Below the pieces are notes generated by a model. It was not told the origin of the DNA and searched no databases. It worked only from the letters and a program-made list of their open reading frames with translations. From CAYNST01 sp964399955 (GTDB lineage Bacteria > Pseudomonadota > Gammaproteobacteria > Pseudomonadales > Cellvibrionaceae), in NCBI GenBank assembly GCA_964399955.1, contig CAYNST010000093.1, positions 1 to 14,016 of the forward strand: 14,016 nt of DNA, written 5' to 3'. Shown here one piece after another: positions 1 through 5,715 of the stretch (its first letter is position 1; each line of letters starts with the position of its first letter). Made by a program: the position numbers and the translations under genes.

Positions 1-1
1 G

Positions 2-709
2 AGATTTTAGGGAGTTCATATGATCCCAAAGGCTTATTCGCTCACCCTCCAGCTCTAACGCCCGGTTTGCCTTTGCTCGGACTATCTAGGATGCTCGACG
101 CTCAACTGGAACTGTTTCGGCGTATTGGAACCACTCGTGTATATCACCCTCTCGATCGGCTATACTCACCACCGTCGTTTCCGGCGACTGCGCCTGAATT
201 GAGCAAGCATTCTGATAGTGAAGCAGCCAGCGGTGACTCTCTTTCTCATCGATTTTTTTACTTGTCCGCGAGTGCCCGGTTGAGGCTTCCTCGCGCTTCC
301 ACATGCTGCCATCAACAATTCCCAGGTTTAGCCGGCTCGGGCTGATTGCGATGGAGGTGTGTAGCAGCTGCAGATTCGAATTCCTCGTCCGCAACGTTCC
401 CATCTCTTTGCTCTTACCATCTGTGGCAAAGTTAAGAAAGGTTGCATCCTGCGGAATCAATACAACCGGCTCTGCCTGAATCCGCTTTAAAGTGTCTGCT
501 TTATGGCCTGACATGATCGAGTCAAATGTCACCTTCTGGTTATGAAAGAACCGATACGCTGGAAAGGTTTCAGCCCAGGTTATATTGGCGCATGGGATGC
601 TCAAAGAGGGGTCCCGGCAGAGGCTTTGCGGAAGCTTTGCCATCCTCTTATTCAAGCGTTCATCGCCCATATTCTGTCCCGCGGTCTCGGTTTCAACCCA
701 GTCTTCCAT
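2..709 (-). pseudogene. Tn5-like IS4-family transposase, interrupted by an in-frame amber stop and cut by the window edge
   Basis: Encodes a DDE transposase of the Tn5/IS50 branch, which cuts and pastes its element. The ATG at 709 is chosen because AAGGG lies six bases upstream; an in-frame TTG at 715 is the alternative. Visible landmarks: the N-terminal DNA-binding segment (residues 1-35, with GDERLNKRMAKL aligning with the Tn5 GDPRRTARL region), the first catalytic Asp at about residue 88 in IPQDATFLNF, and the second Asp at about 185 in IADREGDIHEW (Tn5 CDREADIHAY). After residue 207 a TAG at 86-88 stops the frame. Family-like sequence continues in the same frame (IVRAKANRALELEGERISLW) to base 2. 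The TAG falls where Tn5 has Phe207, just before the VVRSK segment. The catalytic Glu would lie outside the window. It is therefore a nonsense-mutated copy, unless the host suppresses amber codons. Confidence 0.8.
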
Positions 710-784
710 CCACAACCCTTCAAAAGTAGCCTTTTCATGAGGGCAGGATCGTAACCTATTGATATAGAAACAAAAACCTATTCA

Positions 785-803
785 TCTTGTGTATAAAACT
801 TAG
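785..803 (-). repeat. Tn5-like outer-end (OE) terminal inverted repeat
   Basis: Read on the plus strand, 786-796 is CTTGTGTATAA, identical over 11 bases to the inner part of the Tn5 outer end (ACTTGTGTATAAGAGTCAG). Over the full 19 bases I count 15 matches, with base 803 as the outermost base. The position just upstream of the transposase start, and the family of that transposase, independently support the assignment. Confidence 0.8.
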
Positions 804-896
804 CGCACACATATGCGGCGACCGGAATGTAGTGAGGAACGAGCGAAATGTAAGCCGTCCGAGCCACGCAGTGGCGACATAATGTGCTTGTTAGAT
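804..896 (-). other. integron attC site, its R' end cut off by the Tn5-like element
   Basis: Read on the minus strand, the R'' core ATCTAAC (896-890, consensus RYYYAAC) lies 12 bases after the stop codon of the cassette ORF. It is followed by an L''-like arm containing GCACATTATGTCGCC. The other arm of the imperfect palindrome reads GGTCGCCGCATATGTGTGC at its far end (about 823-805), so outer arms can pair with gaps. The centre contains a clean hairpin GCCAC-GCA-GTGGC. The expected closing core GTTRRRY should follow at about 803, but the Tn5-like terminus begins there instead. The arms pair less well than in the neighbouring attC, so this call rests on position as well as structure. Confidence 0.6.
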
Positions 897-908
897 GCGT
901 ACTCCACC

Positions 909-1268
909 TCAACCACCATACGATTCAATCCGCTTGACCCGGTTGCATTTCGTCGACGTAAACTCGATGACATGACAAAAGCGCTGCTCACCTTTACCGC
1001 GTTCGGAACCGCCATTCACAGCACCGACCTTTCCGTGGGACATTACGTGATCTATGGTCAAGGCAGCCGGTTTATCCAAGGTGCTGAGGTTAACCAGAAT
1101 TTTATCCGCCTTAGTCGTTGTGCTGCTCGAATAACTCCATACAGCTTCAGAATCGAGGATAGAGGAAAGAAACTCGGTATCACGCCTTTCCAACGCGATA
1201 CCTATGTCTTCCACCGTCTTGTTTTTGGGTGAGTTACCACAATCCGCACTTCGATTTATTTTTGTCAT
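909..1268 (-). CDS. cassette-encoded NTF2/SnoaL-like small protein
   Basis: A 119-residue soluble protein with no signal peptide or membrane segment. The pattern VEDIGIALERRDTEFLSSIL followed by DSEAVW near the N-terminus, and SHGKVGAVNG then FCHVIEFTSTK near the C-terminus, resemble SnoaL-like/NTF2-like alpha+beta barrel proteins, a fold common among integron cassette products. The enzymatic or binding role cannot be deduced. I chose the ATG at 1268 because GGAG lies eight bases upstream. An in-frame ATG at 1289 overlaps the attC core and would add seven residues but lacks a ribosome site. The C-terminus ends IESYGG, slightly shorter than similar proteins that continue with a final strand. 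It lies alone in its cassette and would be expressed from an upstream promoter, now separated from it by the IS91-like remnant to the right. Confidence 0.6.
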   Translation of the reverse strand: MTKINRSADCGNSPKNKTVEDIGIALERRDTEFLSSILDSEAVWSYSSSTTTKADKILVNLSTLDKPAALTIDHVMSHGKVGAVNGGSERGKGEQRFCHVIEFTSTKCNRVKRIESYGG

Positions 1269-1287
1269 CCGTGCTGCTCCGATCAGC

Positions 1288-1372
1288 ATTTAACGTTGCC
1301 ATCTGCGGCAGCCGAAACGTTTTTTGCGCGAAGCGCTTTGTATAGACTGTCCGCAGCATGGCCTGGTTGAAC
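1288..1372 (-). other. integron attC site, complete
   Basis: Read on the minus strand it starts with R'' GTTCAAC (1372-1366, RYYYAAC) and ends with R' GTTAAAT (1294-1288, GTTRRRY), 85 bases in all. The inner arms are GCCATGCTGCGGACAG and the reverse complement GCCATCTGCGGCAG. They pair through GCCAT and CTGCGG, with one extra G between them in the L'' arm. Such an extrahelical G is a hallmark of folded attC sites recognised by IntI. A small GCGC-GAA-GCGC hairpin sits in the variable centre. This site marks the right edge of the NTF2-like cassette and would be the attC of the cassette upstream of it, which has been lost or replaced by the IS91-like remnant. Confidence 0.75.
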
Positions 1373-1425
1373 GAAGCCGCTCTGCGGCAAAGCCCAAACC
1401 TCTCAAAATAAAGATAATTCCCCTA

Positions 1426-1445
1426 CGTGCCCATCTCCGAGCACG
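1426..1445. repeat. short inverted repeat upstream of the recombinase gene
   Basis: CGTGC at 1426-1430 and GCACG at 1441-1445 flank a 10-base loop, 20 bases before the recombinase ATG. It may be part of the IS91-like element's left (ter-like) end, where short hairpins are usual, or a regulatory stem-loop. Only the repeat itself is seen. Confidence 0.3.
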
Positions 1446-1465
1446 ACAACTAGAGAAATATCTTT

Positions 1466-2263
1466 ATGAACAAAGCACAGCAAAAACGATTCGATTCACT
1501 GTACCGCAAACATCTTAGCGCACTGAAACGGCAAGGCAAAGCGGACTCCACCATCAACCTCGACAGCCACGCCATACGGCGCGTGTGCGACTACTTTGAC
1601 TGCCCGCCGGACACCCTCACGCAGGAGCAGCTTGAGGGGTACTTTGAGTCGCTGATCAGCACCCATTCCTGGTCCACGGTCAAGGTGGATCGCAACGGCC
1701 TGCAGTTCTTCTACAAACATGTCCTCAAGCGCGAGTGGCAGTGGGTGGATATCGTCAAGCCGCCCCAGGAAAAGCGCCTGACCGATGTGCTGACACTCAA
1801 AGAGCTGGAGCGACTGATCAACGGCACCCGCGAGCGGCGCTACCAGACCTTTATCCTCACCTGCTTCAGTATGGGCCTGCGCTTGGGCGAGACTCTAGGC
1901 ATTCGAGTCGCCGATATCGACAGCGAACGCAACCCCACCCTGCTGTTTCCCCGGGGGCGCACGCCCGAGGAGCAGCGCACGGCCCGGGAGCCCATGGATC
2001 GGGGCGGCACCCAAAAGTCCTTCAAAGCCATTGTCACCGACGTCGGCATTCGCAAAAACATCAGCATCCACACTCTGCGCCACTGCTACGGCACGCTGCT
2101 AAGCGATGCGGGCGTCAGTCTGCGGCCCATTCAAGAGCAGATGGGGCACGAATGCCCCAAGACCACGGCGCTCTACACCCAGCTGTCGACCTACGCTCAA
2201 CACGACACCGACCGGTGCATCAACGGCCTACTAAGTAAACTGCGCGTAGTGTGGGGGCAATAG
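1466..2263 (+). CDS. IS91-associated tyrosine recombinase (phage-integrase family) with an internal deletion
   Basis: A 265-residue tyrosine recombinase. Residues 10-95 form a SAM-like core-binding domain, and the catalytic domain begins near residue 105. Catalytic residues visible are Arg139 (GLRLGE), His202 and Arg205 (HTLRH), His228 (GHECP) and Tyr237 (ALYTQ). Between VADID (about 148-152) and NPTLLFP (about 156-162) the beta hairpin carrying the catalytic lysine, plus its following helix, is missing. Relatives run roughly 300 residues and have about 40 residues here, so this copy appears to carry an in-frame deletion and is probably impaired. It lacks the extra IntI-specific patch, so it is not the integron integrase even though it sits next to attC sites. 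The start ATG has only a weak AGAGAA upstream. The truncated IS91-type transposase follows two bases after the stop, so the two were probably co-transcribed. Confidence 0.7.
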   Translation: MNKAQQKRFDSLYRKHLSALKRQGKADSTINLDSHAIRRVCDYFDCPPDTLTQEQLEGYFESLISTHSWSTVKVDRNGLQFFYKHVLKREWQWVDIVKPPQEKRLTDVLTLKELERLINGTRERRYQTFILTCFSMGLRLGETLGIRVADIDSERNPTLLFPRGRTPEEQRTAREPMDRGGTQKSFKAIVTDVGIRKNISIHTLRHCYGTLLSDAGVSLRPIQEQMGHECPKTTALYTQLSTYAQHDTDRCINGLLSKLRVVWGQ

Positions 2264-2265
2264 CC

Positions 2266-2442
2266 ATGACCGTCCAAGAGATCGTTCAACACTACCGCCA
2301 TCGTTTTACCGAGCAGTTTGGCCACACCCTCAGCCGCGACCAATGGTCTGCCCTCAATGCGATTGAGGGTTGCAGGCAAGTAAGACTATTTCATGCCCTG
2401 ACATATTTTCTACTCAACATCCAACGCCCGCGCCGAAGTTAA
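2266..2442 (+). pseudogene. N-terminal fragment of an IS91-family transposase
   Basis: The ATG at 2266 lies two bases after the recombinase stop. The first 37 or so residues (HYRHRFTEQFGHTLSRDQWSAL, then NAIEGCR) resemble the start of the N-terminal zinc-binding domain of IS91-type Y2/HUH transposases, where a first cysteine follows a conserved helix. The family sequence breaks off at about base 2375-2380. What follows, to the stop at 2440-2442, has none of the expected cysteine pairs and looks like foreign sequence read by chance. The HUH and catalytic Tyr motifs are absent, so the product cannot transpose anything. Confidence 0.6.
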
Positions 2443-2606
2443 GCAGCGCAACTGCGCAACGCGGATTGCCGTGCTGTTGTTTTCTGGGGGCGGATTCAAA
2501 GCGTGCCCGGCAGGCATTCGCCCGGCACCAAGCCTATTGCCCCATCAACAAAGCGGCTCATTTATATATACGCATTCTCGCCACCGGTCCTGTCGGCCAC
2601 TCAGCC
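2383..2606. other. junction region between the mobile-element remnant and the hpx cluster, no gene seen
   Basis: About 220 bases lie between the end of IS91-type homology and the 3' end of hpxW. No convincing ORF is present on either strand. The notable structures are an imperfect stem-loop at 2503-2528 and scattered integron-core-like heptamers (2419-2425, 2438-2444) that do not assemble into an attC. Confidence 0.4.
2503..2528 (-). terminator. imperfect stem-loop downstream of hpxW, possible terminator
   Basis: GTGCCCGGC (2503-2511) and GCCCGGCAC (2520-2528) pair in 8 of 9 positions around an eight-base loop, about 80 bases past the hpxW stop. On the minus strand only a short GCTTTG follows, not a real T-run, so intrinsic termination would be weak. 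Confidence 0.25.
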
Positions 2607-4199
2607 CTAGCCACCAAACCAGGCCCCGTCACTGCGCGGGTCGCTGGCGCCTTCTACTTTGCCGTCGCGGTGTAACACAAGGGCGCCGGCGTGGCCCATT
2701 ACTTCGCTCCAGCGCGGCACCATGGTTACGCGGTGGCCTTTGTTCAGGAGTTTTTTGCCCACCTGCTCCCACAGGTCTTCCTCTATTTTCAAATCCGACG
2801 ACTCGTCGCCCCAGGTTCTGCCCAGCAGCCAGCGGCCACGCTCTATGGCGGCTGCGGGATGTTCGCCACGGTAGAAGCTGCGGGTAAAAATGGCGGCCTG
2901 GGTTTGGGGCTGACCTTCACCGCCCATGGTGCCGTACACCACGCGACGGCCGTCCTTTAGTTGGGCGTAGGCCGGGTTGAGGGTGTGCAGGGGTTTGGCT
3001 CCCGGCGTCAGGGCGTTGTGGTGACTCTGCTGCAGATTGAAGGCTGCTCCCCGGTTGTTGTAAACGATGCCGGTTCCGGGCAAGACTACTCCGGCGCCAA
3101 ACTCCCAGTAGGTACTTTGGATGTAACTGACCATCACGCCTTTCTGATCCACGCAGCCCATCCACACGGTATCGCCGGGTAATGCGGCCTGCGGCCAGGG
3201 CTTTGCCCGAGCATTGATGCCCTTGGCGCAGCGGTCTATCAGCTCATCAGCCAACAGACTTGAACTGGAGCAGCTCATACGGTCCGGGTCGCAAAGGTAG
3301 CGATCCCGCAATTGAAACGCCTGTTTGGTAGCTTCCACCAGCAGATGGATGTGCTCGGCTTCGCTCAGGTCGGCGCGGTATAAGCGGTCGTAAATGGCCA
3401 GAATAAGCAGCGACGCCGCTCCCTGTGTGGGTGCAGGCAGGTTGTAGGCTCTACCCGCACGCAGGGCAACCTGCAGAGGATTCACCAGCTCAGCGCGGTG
3501 CGCTTGCAGGTCATTGATGCGCAGCGGGCTGCCAAGCTTTTCCAGATGGGCAGCCAGAGTATGCCCCAGATCGCCCCGGTAAAAGTCGTGCAAGCCGGCA
3601 TAGGCCAGTTGCTCAAAAATGTCGGCCAGGGCCGGGTTGGCGTGCCGCAGACCGGCTTCCAGCGCCCGGCCCTGCGGCGTAAACAAGGAGTGAAAGTCGC
3701 CCCGATCGGCAGGTGAAGACTGACTGTTGGCGGTTTCGTCCAGCAGCTTGGCGCTGGCGCGAGCCAAGCTTGTGCTAACGATTACCCCGTCCTTGGCCAG
3801 GCTTTTTGCCGGCTCCAGCAGCTCGTGCAGCGGGGCCTGCTTGGCAATTTTGTGTTTGACGGCTTCGCGGGCGGCCTGCCAGCCGCTCACCGCTCCGCCC
3901 ACGGTGATGCAAGCATTGGCACCCCGACCGGGCACCTGCTCATACCCCAGCTCCCGGTAGGCGCGCAGACTGGCTTCCCCCGCCGCTCGCCCGCAGGCAT
4001 CGATGGCAAAGGGTTTTTCGCCCGGAATGTGCACCAGCCAGAAGCCGTCGCCGCCCAGGCTGTTCATGTGCGGGTAAAGCACCGTGATTGCTGCGGCGGC
4101 GGCGATCATGGCGTCAATGGCATTGTGCCCCTCTCGCAGCAGTTGTTGTCCCAGTCGTGCGGCGGCTTCGTGGGGTGCGGTAAAAGCGGATTGAGTCAT
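2607..4199 (-). CDS. hpxW: oxamate amidohydrolase-like gamma-glutamyltransferase-family Ntn hydrolase
   Basis: A 530-residue member of the gamma-glutamyltransferase fold. HpxW of Klebsiella hydrolyses oxamate to oxalate and ammonia in the allantoin branch of purine catabolism. Here the family marks are the N-terminal helix region ending NSLGGDGFW (46-54), the self-cleavage point GD|TVWMG with Thr344 as likely N-terminal nucleophile of the small subunit, the YNNRG motif (380-384), and the glycine loop GTMGGEGQPQ (423-432), where classical GGTs have a GGxxI segment. There is no signal peptide, as expected for the cytoplasmic HpxW type and unlike periplasmic glutathione-processing GGTs. The start at 4199 has a weak ribosome site; no better start is apparent. 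It is transcribed away from puuE-hpxX-hpxY, and this neighbourhood is the main reason for preferring hpxW over a general ggt label. Confidence 0.75.
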   Translation of the reverse strand: MTQSAFTAPHEAAARLGQQLLREGHNAIDAMIAAAAAITVLYPHMNSLGGDGFWLVHIPGEKPFAIDACGRAAGEASLRAYRELGYEQVPGRGANACITVGGAVSGWQAAREAVKHKIAKQAPLHELLEPAKSLAKDGVIVSTSLARASAKLLDETANSQSSPADRGDFHSLFTPQGRALEAGLRHANPALADIFEQLAYAGLHDFYRGDLGHTLAAHLEKLGSPLRINDLQAHRAELVNPLQVALRAGRAYNLPAPTQGAASLLILAIYDRLYRADLSEAEHIHLLVEATKQAFQLRDRYLCDPDRMSCSSSSLLADELIDRCAKGINARAKPWPQAALPGDTVWMGCVDQKGVMVSYIQSTYWEFGAGVVLPGTGIVYNNRGAAFNLQQSHHNALTPGAKPLHTLNPAYAQLKDGRRVVYGTMGGEGQPQTQAAIFTRSFYRGEHPAAAIERGRWLLGRTWGDESSDLKIEEDLWEQVGKKLLNKGHRVTMVPRWSEVMGHAGALVLHRDGKVEGASDPRSDGAWFGG

Positions 4200-4546
4200 C
4201 GTCTTGTCGAGCTACCGGTGAGGTGAGTGGTAATGGTGCATGAGACTAGATCACAGACGCGTGAACCACGCAAGGCGCGCGTCGGCCCTGTGTGGCTTGG
4301 GCCCCGGTTATCCTGGCACAGCAAAAGAGGTGCTTGTCGGGTGGGGCCGGTGCGTCCGGGCTGCAGGTCAAAGCCCCCCCTGAGGCCGGCTAAGCTCATC
4401 AGTTGCCCATTGCGTACATGAATAAGTTGTCTTGGTACGCTCCCTCATGCAAGCTTGTGGTCCTGAGAAAGCCTTTACTGCTGGGCAAGTTGTCTGCCCG
4501 GTCTCCCGGCTCGGCCCTGACCGCTCCACCGCCTAAAGGTGACGCC
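4200..4546. promoter_or_regulatory. divergent hpxW/puuE intergenic region
   Basis: These 347 bases hold no supported gene and must carry the promoters for both hpxW and the puuE operon. An inverted repeat GCGTAC-N17-GTACGC (4412-4417 and 4435-4440) lies about 110 bases before puuE and could be an operator. On the minus strand a weak promoter-like pair, TTGCGT-N17-TCTAGT (about 4280-4251), lies about 50-80 bases before the hpxW start. Neither match is strong, and no known regulator gene lies nearby. Confidence 0.4.
4535..4539 (+). promoter_or_regulatory. ribosome binding site fixing the puuE start
   Basis: AAAGG seven bases before the ATG at 4547. This selects 4547 over the upstream in-frame start at 4403, whose extra residues have no family resemblance. 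Confidence 0.7.
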
Positions 4547-5473
4547 ATGAATTCTGATCAAGGCTATCCCCGCGACATGATGGGTTATGGGCGCCGCACC
4601 CCGCCCAACCCCTGGCCTGGCAAGGCACGTATCGCCGTGCAATTTGTTGTCAATTACGAAGAAGGGGCAGAAAACTCCGTGCTGCACGGCGATGCGCATT
4701 CGGAGGTGTTTCTCTCGGAAATCATTGGCGCAAAACCGTATCCCGCCCGCCACATGAGCATGGAATCACTCTACGAATACGGCAGTCGTGCCGGCTTCTG
4801 GCGGCTGCAACGCATGTTTGAGCGCTACAAGGTGCCGGTAACGGTTTACGGCGTAGCCATGGCCCTGGCGCGCAACCCCGAGGCGGTGGCGGCCATGCGT
4901 GAGCAGCAATGGGAAATTGCCAGCCACGGCTACCGCTGGGTGGATCATCAATTCATGGACAAGGACGAGGAGCGGCGGCAGATTGCCCTGGCGGTGCAGA
5001 TTCACACTGAAGTTACCGGTGAGCGGCCGCTGGGCTGGTACACCGGGCGCGACAGCCCCAACACCCGCAGCCTGGTAATAGAGCAAGGCGGCTTCCTGTA
5101 CGACTCCGACAGCTATGCCGACGACCTGCCCTATTGGGCCAGGGGTTACGCAAAGCCGCATCTGATTATTCCCTACACCCTGGACACCAACGATATGCGC
5201 TTTGCCAGTGCGCAGGGCTTTAACAGCGGCGACCAGTTTTTTACCTACCTGAAAGACGCATTTGATGTGCTCTACGCCGAGGGAGTGGTTGCCCCCAAGA
5301 TGCTCAATATTGGCCTGCACTGCCGCATTGCCGGCCGGCCCGGAAGGTTAATGGCACTGCAGCGCTTCATAGAGCACGTGATGCGCCACGACCGTGTGTG
5401 GATGTGCCGACGAGTGGACATTGCCCGTCACTGGCACCAGCACTTTTACCCCGATGACCAGGAAGCCCCATGA
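4547..5473 (+). CDS. puuE: allantoinase PuuE (metal-independent, polysaccharide-deacetylase fold)
   Basis: Hydrolyses (S)-allantoin to allantoate in the cytoplasm, linking purine breakdown to nitrogen supply. It belongs to the PuuE branch of the NodB/polysaccharide-deacetylase fold. The product from 4547 is 308 residues, the same length as the characterised Pseudomonas fluorescens enzyme as I recall it. Conserved stretches are YPRDMMGYG (7-15), NYEEG (36-40, where deacetylases have a metal-binding TFDDG), RHMSMESLYEYGSRAG (68-83), ASHGYRW (125-131), GWYTGR (163-168), YDSDSYADDLPYW (185-197), IPYTLDTNDMRF (208-219) and GLHCR (256-260). The last 4 bases overlap hpxX (ATGA at 5470-5473), so it heads a coupled operon. 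Resemblance is strong over the whole length. Confidence 0.92.
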   Translation: MNSDQGYPRDMMGYGRRTPPNPWPGKARIAVQFVVNYEEGAENSVLHGDAHSEVFLSEIIGAKPYPARHMSMESLYEYGSRAGFWRLQRMFERYKVPVTVYGVAMALARNPEAVAAMREQQWEIASHGYRWVDHQFMDKDEERRQIALAVQIHTEVTGERPLGWYTGRDSPNTRSLVIEQGGFLYDSDSYADDLPYWARGYAKPHLIIPYTLDTNDMRFASAQGFNSGDQFFTYLKDAFDVLYAEGVVAPKMLNIGLHCRIAGRPGRLMALQRFIEHVMRHDRVWMCRRVDIARHWHQHFYPDDQEAP

Positions 5474-5715
5474 GCCTAGACAAACGCTTTGATGCCCACG
5501 CCTACCTGGCCATGATGGCACCGCTGGCCGGCATAGCCGTGCAGCCGGAGTGGGAAGCGAGCGTAGAGCACCATTTGCAGGTGGCGGCCGGCATGGCGGA
5601 ACGACTGCAAAGCGTGCCCGTGGACGCCAACACCTTAAACCTGGCCTGCCGTTTTGTACCGGGTGTGCCGCCGTGCAAAGGTTCAGCAACGGTTGTCAGC
5701 GAGCCTGCCTCATGA
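5470..5715 (+). CDS. hpxX: AtzG/HpxX-like small subunit (DUF4089 family)
   Basis: An 81-residue protein. The segment FDAHAYLAMMAPLAGIAV, then PEWEASVEHHLQVAAGMAERL (residues 7-45), matches the two-helix AtzG/DUF4089 family. AtzG is the small partner of the amidase AtzE in the 1-carboxybiuret hydrolase; its counterpart in hpx clusters is HpxX. It presumably binds and completes the amidase encoded next. Its ATG overlaps the puuE stop and has AGGAAG a few bases upstream; its own stop overlaps the next ATG (5712-5715). The C-terminal 25 residues, CRFVPGVPPC and onward, are longer than and unlike the usual family ending (which closes with a PAPVFR-like stretch), so this tail is either lineage-specific or altered. 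The role in complex formation is inferred from the family and the gene order. Confidence 0.7.
   Translation: MSLDKRFDAHAYLAMMAPLAGIAVQPEWEASVEHHLQVAAGMAERLQSVPVDANTLNLACRFVPGVPPCKGSATVVSEPAS

Larger units (their letters stand above)
1..803 (-). mobile_element. Tn5/IS50-like insertion sequence (IS4 family), partial, runs off left edge
   Basis: The stretch holds the 5' part of a Tn5-type transposase gene read leftward, and ends at the right in a recognisable outer terminus at 785-803. The transposase start lies about 95 bases inside that terminus, the same layout as IS50. The other terminus lies outside the window. The next nine bases (cgcacacat, 804-812) would be one copy of a 9-bp target duplication if the family rule holds, but the second copy cannot be seen. 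The element sits in an integron attC site. The family assignment is firm; completeness of the element is unknown. Confidence 0.8.
804..1294 (-). mobile_element. integron gene cassette (one ORF plus attC)
   Basis: The unit starts on the minus strand at the core site GTTAAAT (1294-1288), contains a single ORF that nearly fills it, and ends in an attC whose R'' core is 12 bases past the stop. This compact layout, with no promoter of its own and ORF and attC in the same direction, is that of an integron cassette. Its distal end is interrupted by the Tn5-like element at 803/804. No intI gene or attI site is visible, so whether it came from a chromosomal or a mobile integron cannot be told. Confidence 0.65.
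1373..2380 (+). mobile_element. remnant of an IS91-family element carrying a tyrosine recombinase gene
   Basis: A tyrosine recombinase gene is followed, two bases after its stop, by the start of an IS91-type transposase. Some IS91-family elements are known to carry exactly this pair. The right end is missing: transposase homology stops at about 2375-2380. The left limit is uncertain. The first base after the attC core GTTGAAC is 1373, and the GAAC inside that core is the kind of tetranucleotide IS91-family elements use as target, so an edge at 1372/1373 is plausible but unproven. Upstream of the recombinase are two short inverted repeats, GCCGC-TCT-GCGGC (about 1376-1388) and CGTGC-N10-GCACG (1426-1445), which may belong to the element's terminus. 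Confidence 0.55.

Noticed and set aside
813..1232. Plus-strand ORF of 139 codons over the cassette
   Set aside because: It runs through the attC palindrome and antisense to the NTF2-like ORF, which has family resemblance, a ribosome site and the correct position relative to attC.
1466..2263. Idea that the recombinase is the integron integrase IntI
   Set aside because: The IntI-specific insertion next to the second catalytic box is not present, and the gene is directly followed by an IS91-type transposase start, which explains it better.
2419..2444. Core-like heptamers ATCCAAC and GTTAAGC resembling an attC end
   Set aside because: They are only about 12 bases apart, and no matching opposite arm or second core lies at a suitable distance. 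At most this is a degenerate half-site.
4313..4330. TGGCAC in the hpxW-puuE gap as a sigma-54 promoter
   Set aside because: The required TTGC(A/T) at the correct spacing is absent.
4403..4546. Upstream in-frame start that would lengthen PuuE by 48 residues
   Set aside because: The extra residues match nothing in the family, and a good ribosome site plus the expected 308-residue length point to 4547.
5550..5711. Upstream extension of the hpxY frame
   Set aside because: It lies inside hpxX in another frame. The ATGA overlap at 5712 gives the normal amidase N-terminus.
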